The translations under genes and the position numbers were made by a program. Positions 1 to 4,526 of a DNA stretch of 5,008 bases are shown piece after piece. Source of the stretch: JBHHYS01 sp046757645 (GTDB lineage Bacteria; Acidobacteriota; Terriglobia; Acidiferrales; 2-02-FULL-67-57). Numbering within the stretch: position 1 is the stretch's first letter; each line of letters opens with the position of its first letter. Under the pieces are notes generated by a model. The model was given only the letters and a program-made list of their open reading frames with translations, had not been told where the DNA came from and did no database searches. The DNA lies in assembly GCA_046757645.1 (NCBI GenBank), contig JBHHYS010000137.1, positions 1 through 5,008 of the forward strand. The letters are read 5' to 3'.

Positions 1-27
1 GCAAAATCCGCAAAAACCGCAGAAACC
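1..27. repeat. Tandem 9-mer repeat at the window edge
   Basis: Three successive 9-base units, GCAAAATCC, GCAAAAACC and GCAGAAACC, run from base 1 and may continue outside the window. A degenerate fourth unit follows (GTAGACAGG). On the other strand the unit reads GGTTTCTGC or GGTTTTTGC, which resembles the low-complexity CTCTGCGG-type phrases at the other end of the window. No coding sense is evident. Confidence 0.6.
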
Positions 28-100
28 GTAGACAGGAAGGGAGGCAGTTGGGCAAGGTGAAGAGCCAGGTACGGGGGAAGCGAGGCCACGGCAGGAGACG

Positions 101-256
101 ATGGCAGGACGCAAAATCGAAAAACCGCTCGACTTCGCTCGCGACAAGCTAATCTCGAAACTCAGGTTGGAGAGCGAGGAATGTTACGTGCTAAGTATTT
201 TGTTATCAGTAGAGCCAGTGAGATTTAGTGAGGAATGTCACTGGATAAGTCTTTAA
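101..256 (+). CDS. Possible small ORF, 51 aa, no recognised function
   Basis: ATG at 101 opens a 51-codon frame ending in TAA at 254. AGGAG (93-97) lies upstream, but only 3 nt from the ATG, which is close for a ribosome binding site. The product begins MAGRKIEKPLDFARDKLISK and ends in HWISL. I recognise no domain. The segment DFARDKL is encoded by CGACTTCGCTCGCGACAAGC (130-149), which matches a repeat at 4815-4834 at 19 of 20 positions, so part of the frame is repeat-derived. An internal direct repeat GAGGAATGT (176-184 and 230-238) is 54 bp apart, exactly 18 codons, giving EEC twice. It could equally be a chance frame or the remains of a broken gene. Confidence 0.2.
   Translation: MAGRKIEKPLDFARDKLISKLRLESEECYVLSILLSVEPVRFSEECHWISL
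215..244. repeat. Small inverted repeat CCAGTGA / TCACTGG
   Basis: A perfect 7-bp inverted repeat (215-221 with 238-244) separated by 16 nt. It lies in the more AT-rich stretch left of the transglycosylase gene. No T-run follows on either strand, so it is not a convincing intrinsic terminator. Its role is unknown. Confidence 0.4.
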
Positions 257-505
257 GAATGAATTAGATGACTGTGACACCCGGGGAGTAGGGCAGAAGG
301 AATGACCCAAGTAGTTGAAAATAAAGTACCTGAACGGCGAGAAGGGGTGATGGTTACGCGAGGACCGGATGGCTCCAAGAAGCGCGCGGCACTGGCTGGC
401 GGAGCGGAAACTGCGTGGCTGGCTTTGTCTGACGCCGGGCGAAAGAGCGCCGGCTGTGCTGGCTTGCGGCGGACTTCATCTTGGCGGGTGAGGCGCGCGA
501 TGCGC
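257..505. other. Gene-poor stretch downstream of the transglycosylase gene
   Basis: I see no supportable gene here. The frame starting with ATG at 302 runs on antisense through the transglycosylase gene and is a GC-bias shadow. The minus-strand frames that enter this stretch overlap the transglycosylase C-terminus in other frames and look low in complexity and rich in Arg and Pro. No clear stem with a T-run for the leftward transcript could be found. A weak GCCGGC/GCTGGC stem occurs near 449-463. Confidence 0.4.
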
Positions 506-2806
506 TTACTGCTCGGCGTAGAGGTCGCGGTAGAAGCGGTAGTTGCGCAGCACTTTGTAGACGAACTCCCGCGTCTGGGTAACGGGGATGCTCTCCACAA
601 ACTCGGCGGGCTCGGGGTAGGCCCCTTGCGCGGCCCACTCGCTGACCCGCGTGCCTCCGCCGTTGTAGGCCGCCACGGCCTTTTCCAGGTTCCCCCCAAA
701 GCGCCGCAGAAGCTGCGCCAAGTAGCCCGTCCCCAGGCGGATGTTGAACGCCGAGTCAAGGATGCGGCTCTGCGCCAGCCGCCGCCTCCGGGCCAGATAC
801 CGCGCCGTGCCCGGCATCAACTGCATCAGACCCAGCGCCCCCGCGGAGGAAACCGCCTGCGCTTCGAAGCGCGACTCCTGCCGGATGAGCGCCGCCACCA
901 GATAGGGGTCAAGCCGCTGCCGGCGCGCCTCGCGCTCAATCGCCTCCCAGTAGGGCCGTGGGAAGAGAATCTCCCAGGCGGCGCGGGGCAGCTCCTCCAA
1001 GCGGTAATGCCAGTAGGCGGGATAGGCGCGGCGCACGGTTTCCGTCGCCCGGGCGTATTGCTGCTGGGCCAGCGCAATCCGCGCTTGCACCAGTCGGATC
1101 TCCGGGTGCGGCTGTTGCTGCACCGCCGCCTCCAGTTCCCCGCTCGCCAGTTCCCACAAGCCCAGGCGCTCAAAGACCGCCGCCTTTTCTACCTGAGCGC
1201 GCACTGCCGGCGACAAGGTGAGTGTCGGGGGTGGCAGGGGAGGCTTGGAGAGTTTTTCAAGCCAGGCTGGAAAAACCACCCCGTTGCCCGCCGGTGCCCC
1301 GCGCCAGTGCCGCTCGAGACCCTCCGCCTGCTGCGCCCAATAGTCCCGCGGCGCCCACTCCCGCAGCACCGCCAGCAGGCGTTGGGCGAGCAGCTCATCC
1401 CCGGCCGCGGTGGCAAGCCGCGCTCGCCAGTAGAGCGCGCGCGGCACGAAAATCGACTCGGGAAACCGCTCCAAGTGTTCTTCCATCAGCGCTGCAGCCG
1501 CCGCTGTTTCCCCGTCCCGGTAGGCGAGCCAAGCCAGCTTCCAGTGGGCTTGCGCGGCCGCCTCGCCGCGGGGAAACGCCTCAACCAACCGGCGATAGTA
1601 GTCTCGCGCCCGCGGGATATCGCCCCGCGCCAGCGCCGTATTGGCCGCGGCCAGCAGCCCACCCTCGTACCATTCGCTCGCAGGAAAACGTGCCGCCAAG
1701 AATGCGAGGTCGGCATCCACCTCGGGGCTGGGCCCGGCCCGCACCCCGCAGCGCACGCGGTAGGATCGAAACTCGCCCGCCAGCTCCGGAGGGACACTGC
1801 GGATGCGGGCCAACTCGGCGCAGGCCGCCCGGGCGGCGCCCAGAAGGTAAAGCGCCAGCGCCGCGCGCCCGCGGGCCTCCCTGCGTGTGGGTTCGCTGGC
1901 GCGCACGCTCAGGTCAACGTAGGCCGAGCGGGCGCCCCGGTAGGCCTGCTGCGCCCAAAGCTTCTCCGCCCGGGTGCGCCGCAGGGATTCATCCGGCGCG
2001 GGGTAGTCAGCCTTCAACTGGATCGAGCGCAGCCGCGCCAGCAACTCGTTGCTCGGCTCGGCCTCCGGGCTCAGAGGGAATTCGTAGTAGATACGGTGCA
2101 AAGTTTCGACGGCCGCCAGGACTTCACCCGCCGACTCTTGCGCCTGGGCGAGCGCCAGCAGCAGCGCGGGCCGCTCGCCTAACTCCGGCAGCTGCTTGAG
2201 CCACTGCACCGCCTCTTGCGCCCGGCCGCCACGCACCGCGAGGTTGGCCTTCAGCACGCGAGCCTCGTTGTCGAGTCGGCTCCCGGCAAAGGAGACTACT
2301 TCGAGGCCGCGCCGGGCCGCATCTAGGTCACCCATCTGAGCTTCGGTGCGCGCCAAATAGAGAGAGGCGTAGTCGCGCAGCCAGCGACTGGCACGCGCAG
2401 CCCGAAACCGGGCCCGGGCGGTGGGCCAACGCTTCTCCTCGAAGTCGGCCATCCCCAGAGCGAACTCCGCCTGAGCGCTCCACTCGCTCCGAGGGGTATC
2501 GGCAGCGAAGCGGGCCAAGCGGGCGTAGTTCTGCTCGGAGGGATTGGCGCGCAGCGCCTGCGCCAGCCTTGTCAACTCCGCGCCGGCATTGTCGCCGGCC
2601 GGAGCGCTGGCCAGCAACAAACTGACTGCCAGCCCCACCCACAAGCTCGCCAGCCCGCCCCAGCAGAGCAAGCGCCGGCGGCGGCAATCGCGAGCTTGAG
2701 CGAAGGGGGGCCCGACGAAACTAGCTCTAGGCTTGCCCGCCAAAGCTTTAGCGAAGGCCGGAGGTCGGCTGGGAGTAGGGGTAGTCGCCAAGGGCACTGG
2801 GGTCAT
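506..2806 (-). CDS. Soluble lytic murein transglycosylase (Slt70-like), TPR region plus SLT domain
   Basis: Predicted to cleave the MurNAc-GlcNAc bond of peptidoglycan in the periplasm, forming 1,6-anhydroMurNAc ends. Read from ATG at 2806 it has 766 aa, longer than E. coli Slt70 (about 645). A basic stretch (RRRR, residues 42-45) precedes a hydrophobic segment (about 46-68) with an APA-G site suggesting cleavage near residue 70. Residues 75-600 are Ala/Leu/Arg-rich helical repeats of TPR type, e.g. HWKLAWLAYRDGETAAAAAL. The SLT domain starts near 615: RQESRF carries the catalytic Glu (about 644), then GLMQLMPGTA (about 659-668) and AYNGG (about 713-717), the classic family-1 motifs. Start choice: ATG 2806 overlaps the upstream gene by 59 bp and has only a weak GGA nearby; ATG 2836 and TTG 2863 are alternatives. 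The 40 residues before the signal segment are unusual and partly repeat-encoded (AFAKALAGKPRA), so the true N-terminus is uncertain. Product call is firm; start is not. Confidence 0.9.
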   Translation of the reverse strand: MTPVPLATTPTPSRPPAFAKALAGKPRASFVGPPFAQARDCRRRRLLCWGGLASLWVGLAVSLLLASAPAGDNAGAELTRLAQALRANPSEQNYARLARFAADTPRSEWSAQAEFALGMADFEEKRWPTARARFRAARASRWLRDYASLYLARTEAQMGDLDAARRGLEVVSFAGSRLDNEARVLKANLAVRGGRAQEAVQWLKQLPELGERPALLLALAQAQESAGEVLAAVETLHRIYYEFPLSPEAEPSNELLARLRSIQLKADYPAPDESLRRTRAEKLWAQQAYRGARSAYVDLSVRASEPTRREARGRAALALYLLGAARAACAELARIRSVPPELAGEFRSYRVRCGVRAGPSPEVDADLAFLAARFPASEWYEGGLLAAANTALARGDIPRARDYYRRLVEAFPRGEAAAQAHWKLAWLAYRDGETAAAAALMEEHLERFPESIFVPRALYWRARLATAAGDELLAQRLLAVLREWAPRDYWAQQAEGLERHWRGAPAGNGVVFPAWLEKLSKPPLPPPTLTLSPAVRAQVEKAAVFERLGLWELASGELEAAVQQQPHPEIRLVQARIALAQQQYARATETVRRAYPAYWHYRLEELPRAAWEILFPRPYWEAIEREARRQRLDPYLVAALIRQESRFEAQAVSSAGALGLMQLMPGTARYLARRRRLAQSRILDSAFNIRLGTGYLAQLLRRFGGNLEKAVAAYNGGGTRVSEWAAQGAYPEPAEFVESIPVTQTREFVYKVLRNYRFYRDLYAEQ
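2737..2758 (-). repeat. REP-like element copy 1, at the junction of two genes
   Basis: The core CCGCCAAAGCTTTAGCGAAGG recalls two other sites in the window (3263-3284, 3744-3765). It contains the AAAGCTTT palindrome. On the minus strand it supplies the stop codon TAA (2748-2750) of the upstream hypothetical gene and, in another frame, the FAKALAGK peptide in the N-terminus of the transglycosylase frame. Confidence 0.6.
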
Positions 2807-3557
2807 TTTCCGCGAGCACGCGAACCAGCTCGGCATAGAGATAGTCAATGTTGTGGTCGGCAATCTTCGCGAAGCGCTTGTCGTAAAGAATCTTCGACTT
2901 GTCGATTTCGTCCTTGAAGCGCTGGTAGAGGTCTCTGTTCTGGCGGCCCTGGGTGACCTCCTCCTTGTTGTACATCATCAGCTCTTGCACCGTGACCTTG
3001 GCAAACCGCTTGGCCTTCCTGTGGAGTTGCTTCAGCTCATCGGGCAGCGAACTGATGTCCAGCCCGGCCGCCCGCGCTTCCTCCAATGCAGGCGGCTCAA
3101 TGCTCTCCACCGGTACCGCAGCTTCTTCAACCGCAGCCGCCTGGCCCGGCGCCGCCGGGGGCGGAGTTTCTGCGGCAACAGGAGCTGCTGCTGCCGCTTC
3201 GCCGGCCACTTCCGCCGCATGAGCCGGTGCTTCCTCGGGCAGCGGAACCTCCACGGGCTTTGCCGCCGGAGCTTTAGCGTAGGCGGAAGTTTCCTTCCAT
3301 TGCGCGGACACACCGACGAAACGCAGCACGGTCTCGATCGAAGCCGCCAGGGCCGCCCCGGCCGCCTGCATGTGCATCAGCGGGGGCAGGAGCTGGACGA
3401 AACGGTCGGCCGAGGTGTCCTTCCCAGCCGCCTTGAGCTCCTCTTTCACCCGCGCAAAGGAATCTTGCACCTCGCCCAGTTGACGCTCGACCCCGCCCAG
3501 CGCTTCGGAGAGCGCTCGCTGAACCGCTTGCTCCACGCCAGCCCGTTTCTTGCTCAT
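2748..3557 (-). CDS. Conserved-looking hypothetical protein, 269 aa, helical with charged C-terminal domain
   Basis: Function unknown. ATG at 3557 begins MSKKRAGVEQAVQRALSEAL; it follows a strong promoter with a leader of about 35 nt, which supports this start, though the Shine-Dalgarno match is weak. There is no signal peptide or membrane segment, so it is probably cytoplasmic. Residues 1-85 look alpha-helical with heptad-like spacing. Residues 92-160 are an Ala/Pro/Glu-rich linker, probably disordered. Residues 170-250 are a charged helical domain, LHRKAKRFAKVTVQELMMYN then QGRQNRDLYQRFKDEIDKSK. I recall similar C-terminal blocks (R-x-A-x-R-F-A, LYN, EGR, DLY, Y-x-KR) in Acidobacteriota and Deltaproteobacteria proteins, but cannot check it. 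A REP-like repeat encodes the start of the linker (AYAKAPAAK, 92-100), and another copy supplies the stop codon. It overlaps the transglycosylase start, so the two are probably co-transcribed. Confidence 0.8.
   Translation of the reverse strand: MSKKRAGVEQAVQRALSEALGGVERQLGEVQDSFARVKEELKAAGKDTSADRFVQLLPPLMHMQAAGAALAASIETVLRFVGVSAQWKETSAYAKAPAAKPVEVPLPEEAPAHAAEVAGEAAAAAPVAAETPPPAAPGQAAAVEEAAVPVESIEPPALEEARAAGLDISSLPDELKQLHRKAKRFAKVTVQELMMYNKEEVTQGRQNRDLYQRFKDEIDKSKILYDKRFAKIADHNIDYLYAELVRVLAENDPSALGDYPYSQPTSGLR
3263..3284 (-). repeat. REP-like element copy 2, inside the hypothetical gene
   Basis: CCGCCGGAGCTTTAGCGTAGGC matches the copy at 2737-2758 with about four substitutions. It is read on the minus strand as YAKAPAA at the start of the disordered linker. 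This is the same phase that yields FAKALAG in the transglycosylase frame, so the element carries an open frame that can be inserted without breaking a gene. Confidence 0.55.
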
Positions 3558-3598
3558 TCGCTTCGCACCGTTGTTGCCGCTTCGCTCAATTTTCGAGA

Positions 3599-3627
3599 AT
3601 TATCTGAGACAGGGGCAGAAGTGTCAA
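3599..3627 (-). promoter_or_regulatory. Strong sigma70-type promoter for the leftward two-gene unit
   Basis: On the minus strand the -35 box TTGACA (3622-3627) is a perfect consensus match. A 17-bp spacer leads to the -10 box GATAAT (3599-3604), a five of six match. Transcription would start near 3592, giving an untranslated leader of about 35 nt before the ATG at 3557. This is the best promoter in the window and supports expression of the hypothetical protein together with the transglycosylase. Confidence 0.75.
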
Positions 3628-3683
3628 GCATGGGTTGCACCGGCGCGCCGCCGTGGTGGCGCCGCCGGGCCGGCTTTTGTGGA

Positions 3684-3701
3684 TCGCCCCTGAAGGGGCG
3701 A
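3684..3701. repeat. Perfect 7-bp hairpin TCGCCCC-TGAA-GGGGCGA
   Basis: Arms 3684-3690 and 3695-3701 are perfectly complementary around a TGAA tetraloop. No T-run follows on either side, so it is better read as a REP-type palindrome than as an intrinsic terminator. Confidence 0.6.
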
Positions 3702-3743
3702 CACCCGCATTGTGCTGGCGAGTCGGCCTGCCCGCCGACCCGT

Positions 3744-3765
3744 CCGCCGAAGCTGTAGCGAAGTC
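3744..3765 (-). repeat. REP-like element copy 3, intergenic
   Basis: CCGCCGAAGCTGTAGCGAAGTC matches the coding copies at 2737-2758 and 3263-3284 over the core CCGCC-RR-AGCT-K-TAGCG-W-AG. It shows that the element is not confined to coding sequence. Confidence 0.5.
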
Positions 3766-3797
3766 GAGAGGTGCAGCGGAAGGGCGCCTTGCCGCAG

Positions 3798-3860
3798 CAG
3801 GGGACAAGCCCCTGCCCTACCTCGAATCAGACGCGGCAAACTCGCCGCCAGGGTAGGGCA
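3798..3860. repeat. Composite inverted repeats CAGGGG/CCCCTG and TGCCCTAC/GTAGGGCA
   Basis: CAGGGG (3798-3803) and CCCCTG (3809-3814) form a short hairpin with a 5-nt loop. Overlapping it, TGCCCTAC (3813-3820) is the exact inverse of GTAGGGCA (3853-3860), with 32 nt between. The two pairings share bases 3813-3814, so they would partly compete. Confidence 0.5.
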
Positions 3861-3869
3861 AGGCCTTGC
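3858..3869. repeat. Perfect 12-bp palindrome GCAAGGCCTTGC
   Basis: Self-complementary with no loop, so it is a two-fold symmetric DNA site rather than an RNA hairpin. It abuts the TGCCCTAC/GTAGGGCA inverted repeat and lies 10 bp before another perfect palindrome. Confidence 0.5.
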
Positions 3870-3879
3870 TCGCCCTGAG

Positions 3880-3895
3880 CCCCGAAGCTTCGGGG
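3880..3895. repeat. Perfect 16-bp palindrome CCCCGAAGCTTCGGGG
   Basis: A fully self-complementary 16-mer centred on AAGCTT. The flanking GAG and TCG bases give it the same GAGC...TCGA flavour as the REP-like elements near the nuclease gene. It could be a REP core or a dimeric-protein binding site; the sequence cannot decide. Confidence 0.55.
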
Positions 3896-3941
3896 TCGAA
3901 GCGCGCCTGGGCGGGACCGACCGGAACACACCCAGCGTCGA

Positions 3942-3960
3942 CCAGCCCGGAAGAGGCTGG
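3942..3960. repeat. Short hairpin CCAGCC / GGCTGG
   Basis: A 6-bp perfect stem (3942-3947 with 3955-3960) with a 7-nt loop CGGAAGA. It has no T-run. It is one more member of the palindrome chain in this gene-free region. Confidence 0.4.
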
Positions 3961-3986
3961 GCAGCAGGGCCGAAGCCTCGGCACAG

Positions 3987-4028
3987 AGGGGCGCAGACGA
4001 AGCGTGCCTCTGGGGTGCAGCACTTCTG
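3987..4028 (+). repeat. 42-bp dispersed repeat, copy 1
   Basis: Begins AGGGGCGCAGACGAAGCGTG and ends ACTTCTG. It matches 4930-4971 at 36 of 42 positions without gaps. Its GTGCCTCTG-GGTG core resembles simple phrases at the window edges. The first half can also fold (GAGGGGCGC against GCGTGCCTC, imperfect). Confidence 0.65.
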
Positions 4029-4073
4029 CGCCTCCCAGACAGGGATTTCAGGGATTTGGTGTAAGCTGGGGGC

Positions 4074-4102
4074 TTGCCTCCCGCCGACCCAAGTGCTAAC
4101 CT
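4074..4102 (+). promoter_or_regulatory. Candidate ssrA promoter
   Basis: TTGCCT (4074-4079) and TAACCT (4097-4102) are 17 bp apart and would start transcription near 4109, about 12 nt before the mature tmRNA 5' end. They match consensus at 4 of 6 and 3 of 6 positions, so the call rests on spacing and location. A perfect inverted repeat CTAGG-GGTG-CCTAG (4101-4114) overlaps the start region. Confidence 0.35.
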
Positions 4103-4121
4103 AGGGGTGCCTAGTTTCAAT

Positions 4122-4471
4122 GGGGGCGAAACGGTTTCGACGGAAGCCGGAGCACCCAGGAGGCATGCCGGGTTCCACGTGTCCGGAATCGCGTGGACAA
4201 CAACATAACTGCCAACGAACAGCTGGCACTCGCTGCCTAATTAGGCAGCGCGTTCTCCGTCGGCAGCCCGTGGCCGACGACAGGGCGTCAACCTAGCGGG
4301 CTAGCTGCCGCGGCCGCCGCCTGAGGCCGTGGGAAGCGAAATCAATCAGGCTAGCGGCGACGGGTTCTTGCCCGTTCCTTACCGCCGCGGCGAAACTCAG
4401 CGAACGGGATACGCATGTAGGCTCCTGGTGGCAAGGCTTTTCGGACGCGGGTTCGACTCCCGCCGCCTCCA
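4122..4471 (+). ncRNA. ssrA: Transfer-messenger RNA (tmRNA, SsrA)
   Basis: Rescues stalled ribosomes by acting first as alanyl-tRNA and then as an mRNA for a degradation tag. The 5' end GGGGGCGAAACGGTTTCGAC is diagnostic. Its first seven bases pair with CGCCTCC (4464-4470), with G3-U70 as the third pair (4124 with 4468), the identity element for alanyl-tRNA synthetase. The T arm is GCGGG-TTCGACT-CCCGC (4447-4463) and the discriminator base is A4471. CCA is not encoded and must be added after processing. CACCCAGGAG (4153-4162) pairs with CTCCTGGTG (4422-4430) as helix 2. The tag frame is 4211-4240, and its stop lies in the loop of hairpin CGCTGCC-TAATTA-GGCAGCG (4231-4250). One-piece, about 350 nt, the usual size. 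Its last 18 bases plus one recur at 4834-4852. Confidence 0.96.
4211..4240 (+). other. tmRNA proteolysis-tag reading frame, ANEQLALAA
   Basis: Resume codon GCC at 4211 follows ATAACT, comparable to the TTAGTC before the E. coli resume codon. The frame reads ANEQLALAA and stops at TAA (4238-4240). With the untemplated alanine the tag would be AANEQLALAA, close to E. coli AANDENYALAA and ending in the LAA recognised by ClpXP-type proteases. An in-frame extension upstream (VDNNIT) exists, but the length and context favour GCC. Confidence 0.8.
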
Positions 4472-4472
4472 A
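4454..4472 (+). repeat. Direct repeat copy 1: tmRNA 3' end (att-like)
   Basis: CGACTCCCGCCGCCTCCAA covers the 3' half of the T arm, the 3' acceptor strand and the discriminator base, and continues one base past it. An identical 19-mer is at 4834-4852, 380 bp away. This is where integrative elements commonly recombine into tmRNA and tRNA genes. Confidence 0.75.
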
Positions 4473-4494
4473 AATTTTTGCTTGCAAAAATTTT
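4471..4494 (+). terminator. AT-rich perfect hairpin at the end of ssrA
   Basis: AAAATTTTTG (4471-4480) pairs perfectly with CAAAAATTTT (4485-4494) around CTTG. It begins at the discriminator base of the tmRNA. The stem is almost all A-T and no separate T-run follows, so its strength as an intrinsic terminator is doubtful. It may instead be part of the repeated unit, because a similar hairpin follows the second copy of the tmRNA end. Confidence 0.5.
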
Positions 4495-4516
4495 GCCCCG
4501 AGCGTAGTCGAGGGGC
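4495..4516 (+). repeat. REP-like palindrome left of the nuclease gene
   Basis: Starts GCCCCGAGCGTAGTCG and ends GAGGGGC, so its ends pair (GCCCC with GGGGC, then an imperfect CGA with TCG). It follows the ssrA hairpin with no gap. Its GAGGGG (4510-4515) lies 11 nt before the nuclease GTG, so the repeat may double as that gene's ribosome binding site. Related, inverted copies lie after the gene (4766-4792). Confidence 0.6.
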
Positions 4517-4526
4517 ATTCAAAGTC

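Larger units (their letters stand above)
3628..4073. other. Gene-free, palindrome-rich region between divergent transcription units
   Basis: No coding region is supportable. The frames here are short and Arg/Pro-rich, and they conflict with one another across strands. Instead the stretch is a chain of short palindromes and inverted repeats, listed separately at 3684-3701, 3744-3765, 3798-3860, 3858-3869, 3880-3895, 3942-3960 and 3987-4028. It separates the leftward hypothetical/transglycosylase unit from the rightward ssrA gene. The texture is that of accumulated REP-like elements. Confidence 0.6.

Noticed and set aside
302..2199. Long plus-strand frames of 626 and 325 codons opposite the transglycosylase gene
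   Set aside because: They are antisense to a gene with clear SLT motifs and are Arg/Pro/Gly-rich, as expected from GC-biased third positions. No domain is recognisable.
2733..3758. Plus-strand 341-codon frame opposite the hypothetical gene
   Set aside because: It is antisense to a frame with better protein character and its own strong promoter, and it runs on into the palindrome-rich non-coding region.
3628..4073. CRISPR array or riboswitch
   Set aside because: The repeats are unequal palindromes without regular spacers, and no known riboswitch core or downstream coding partner is visible.
4211..4240. Tag starting earlier, at GTG or GAC (VDNNIT extension)
   Set aside because: The GCC resume codon after ATAACT gives the usual length and an alanine start like E. 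coli; the longer form is possible but less likely.
4329..4526. Extension of the nuclease frame back to GTG 4329
   Set aside because: This part lies inside the tmRNA, so the open frame is coincidental. The GIY-YIG domain begins right at GTG 4527.
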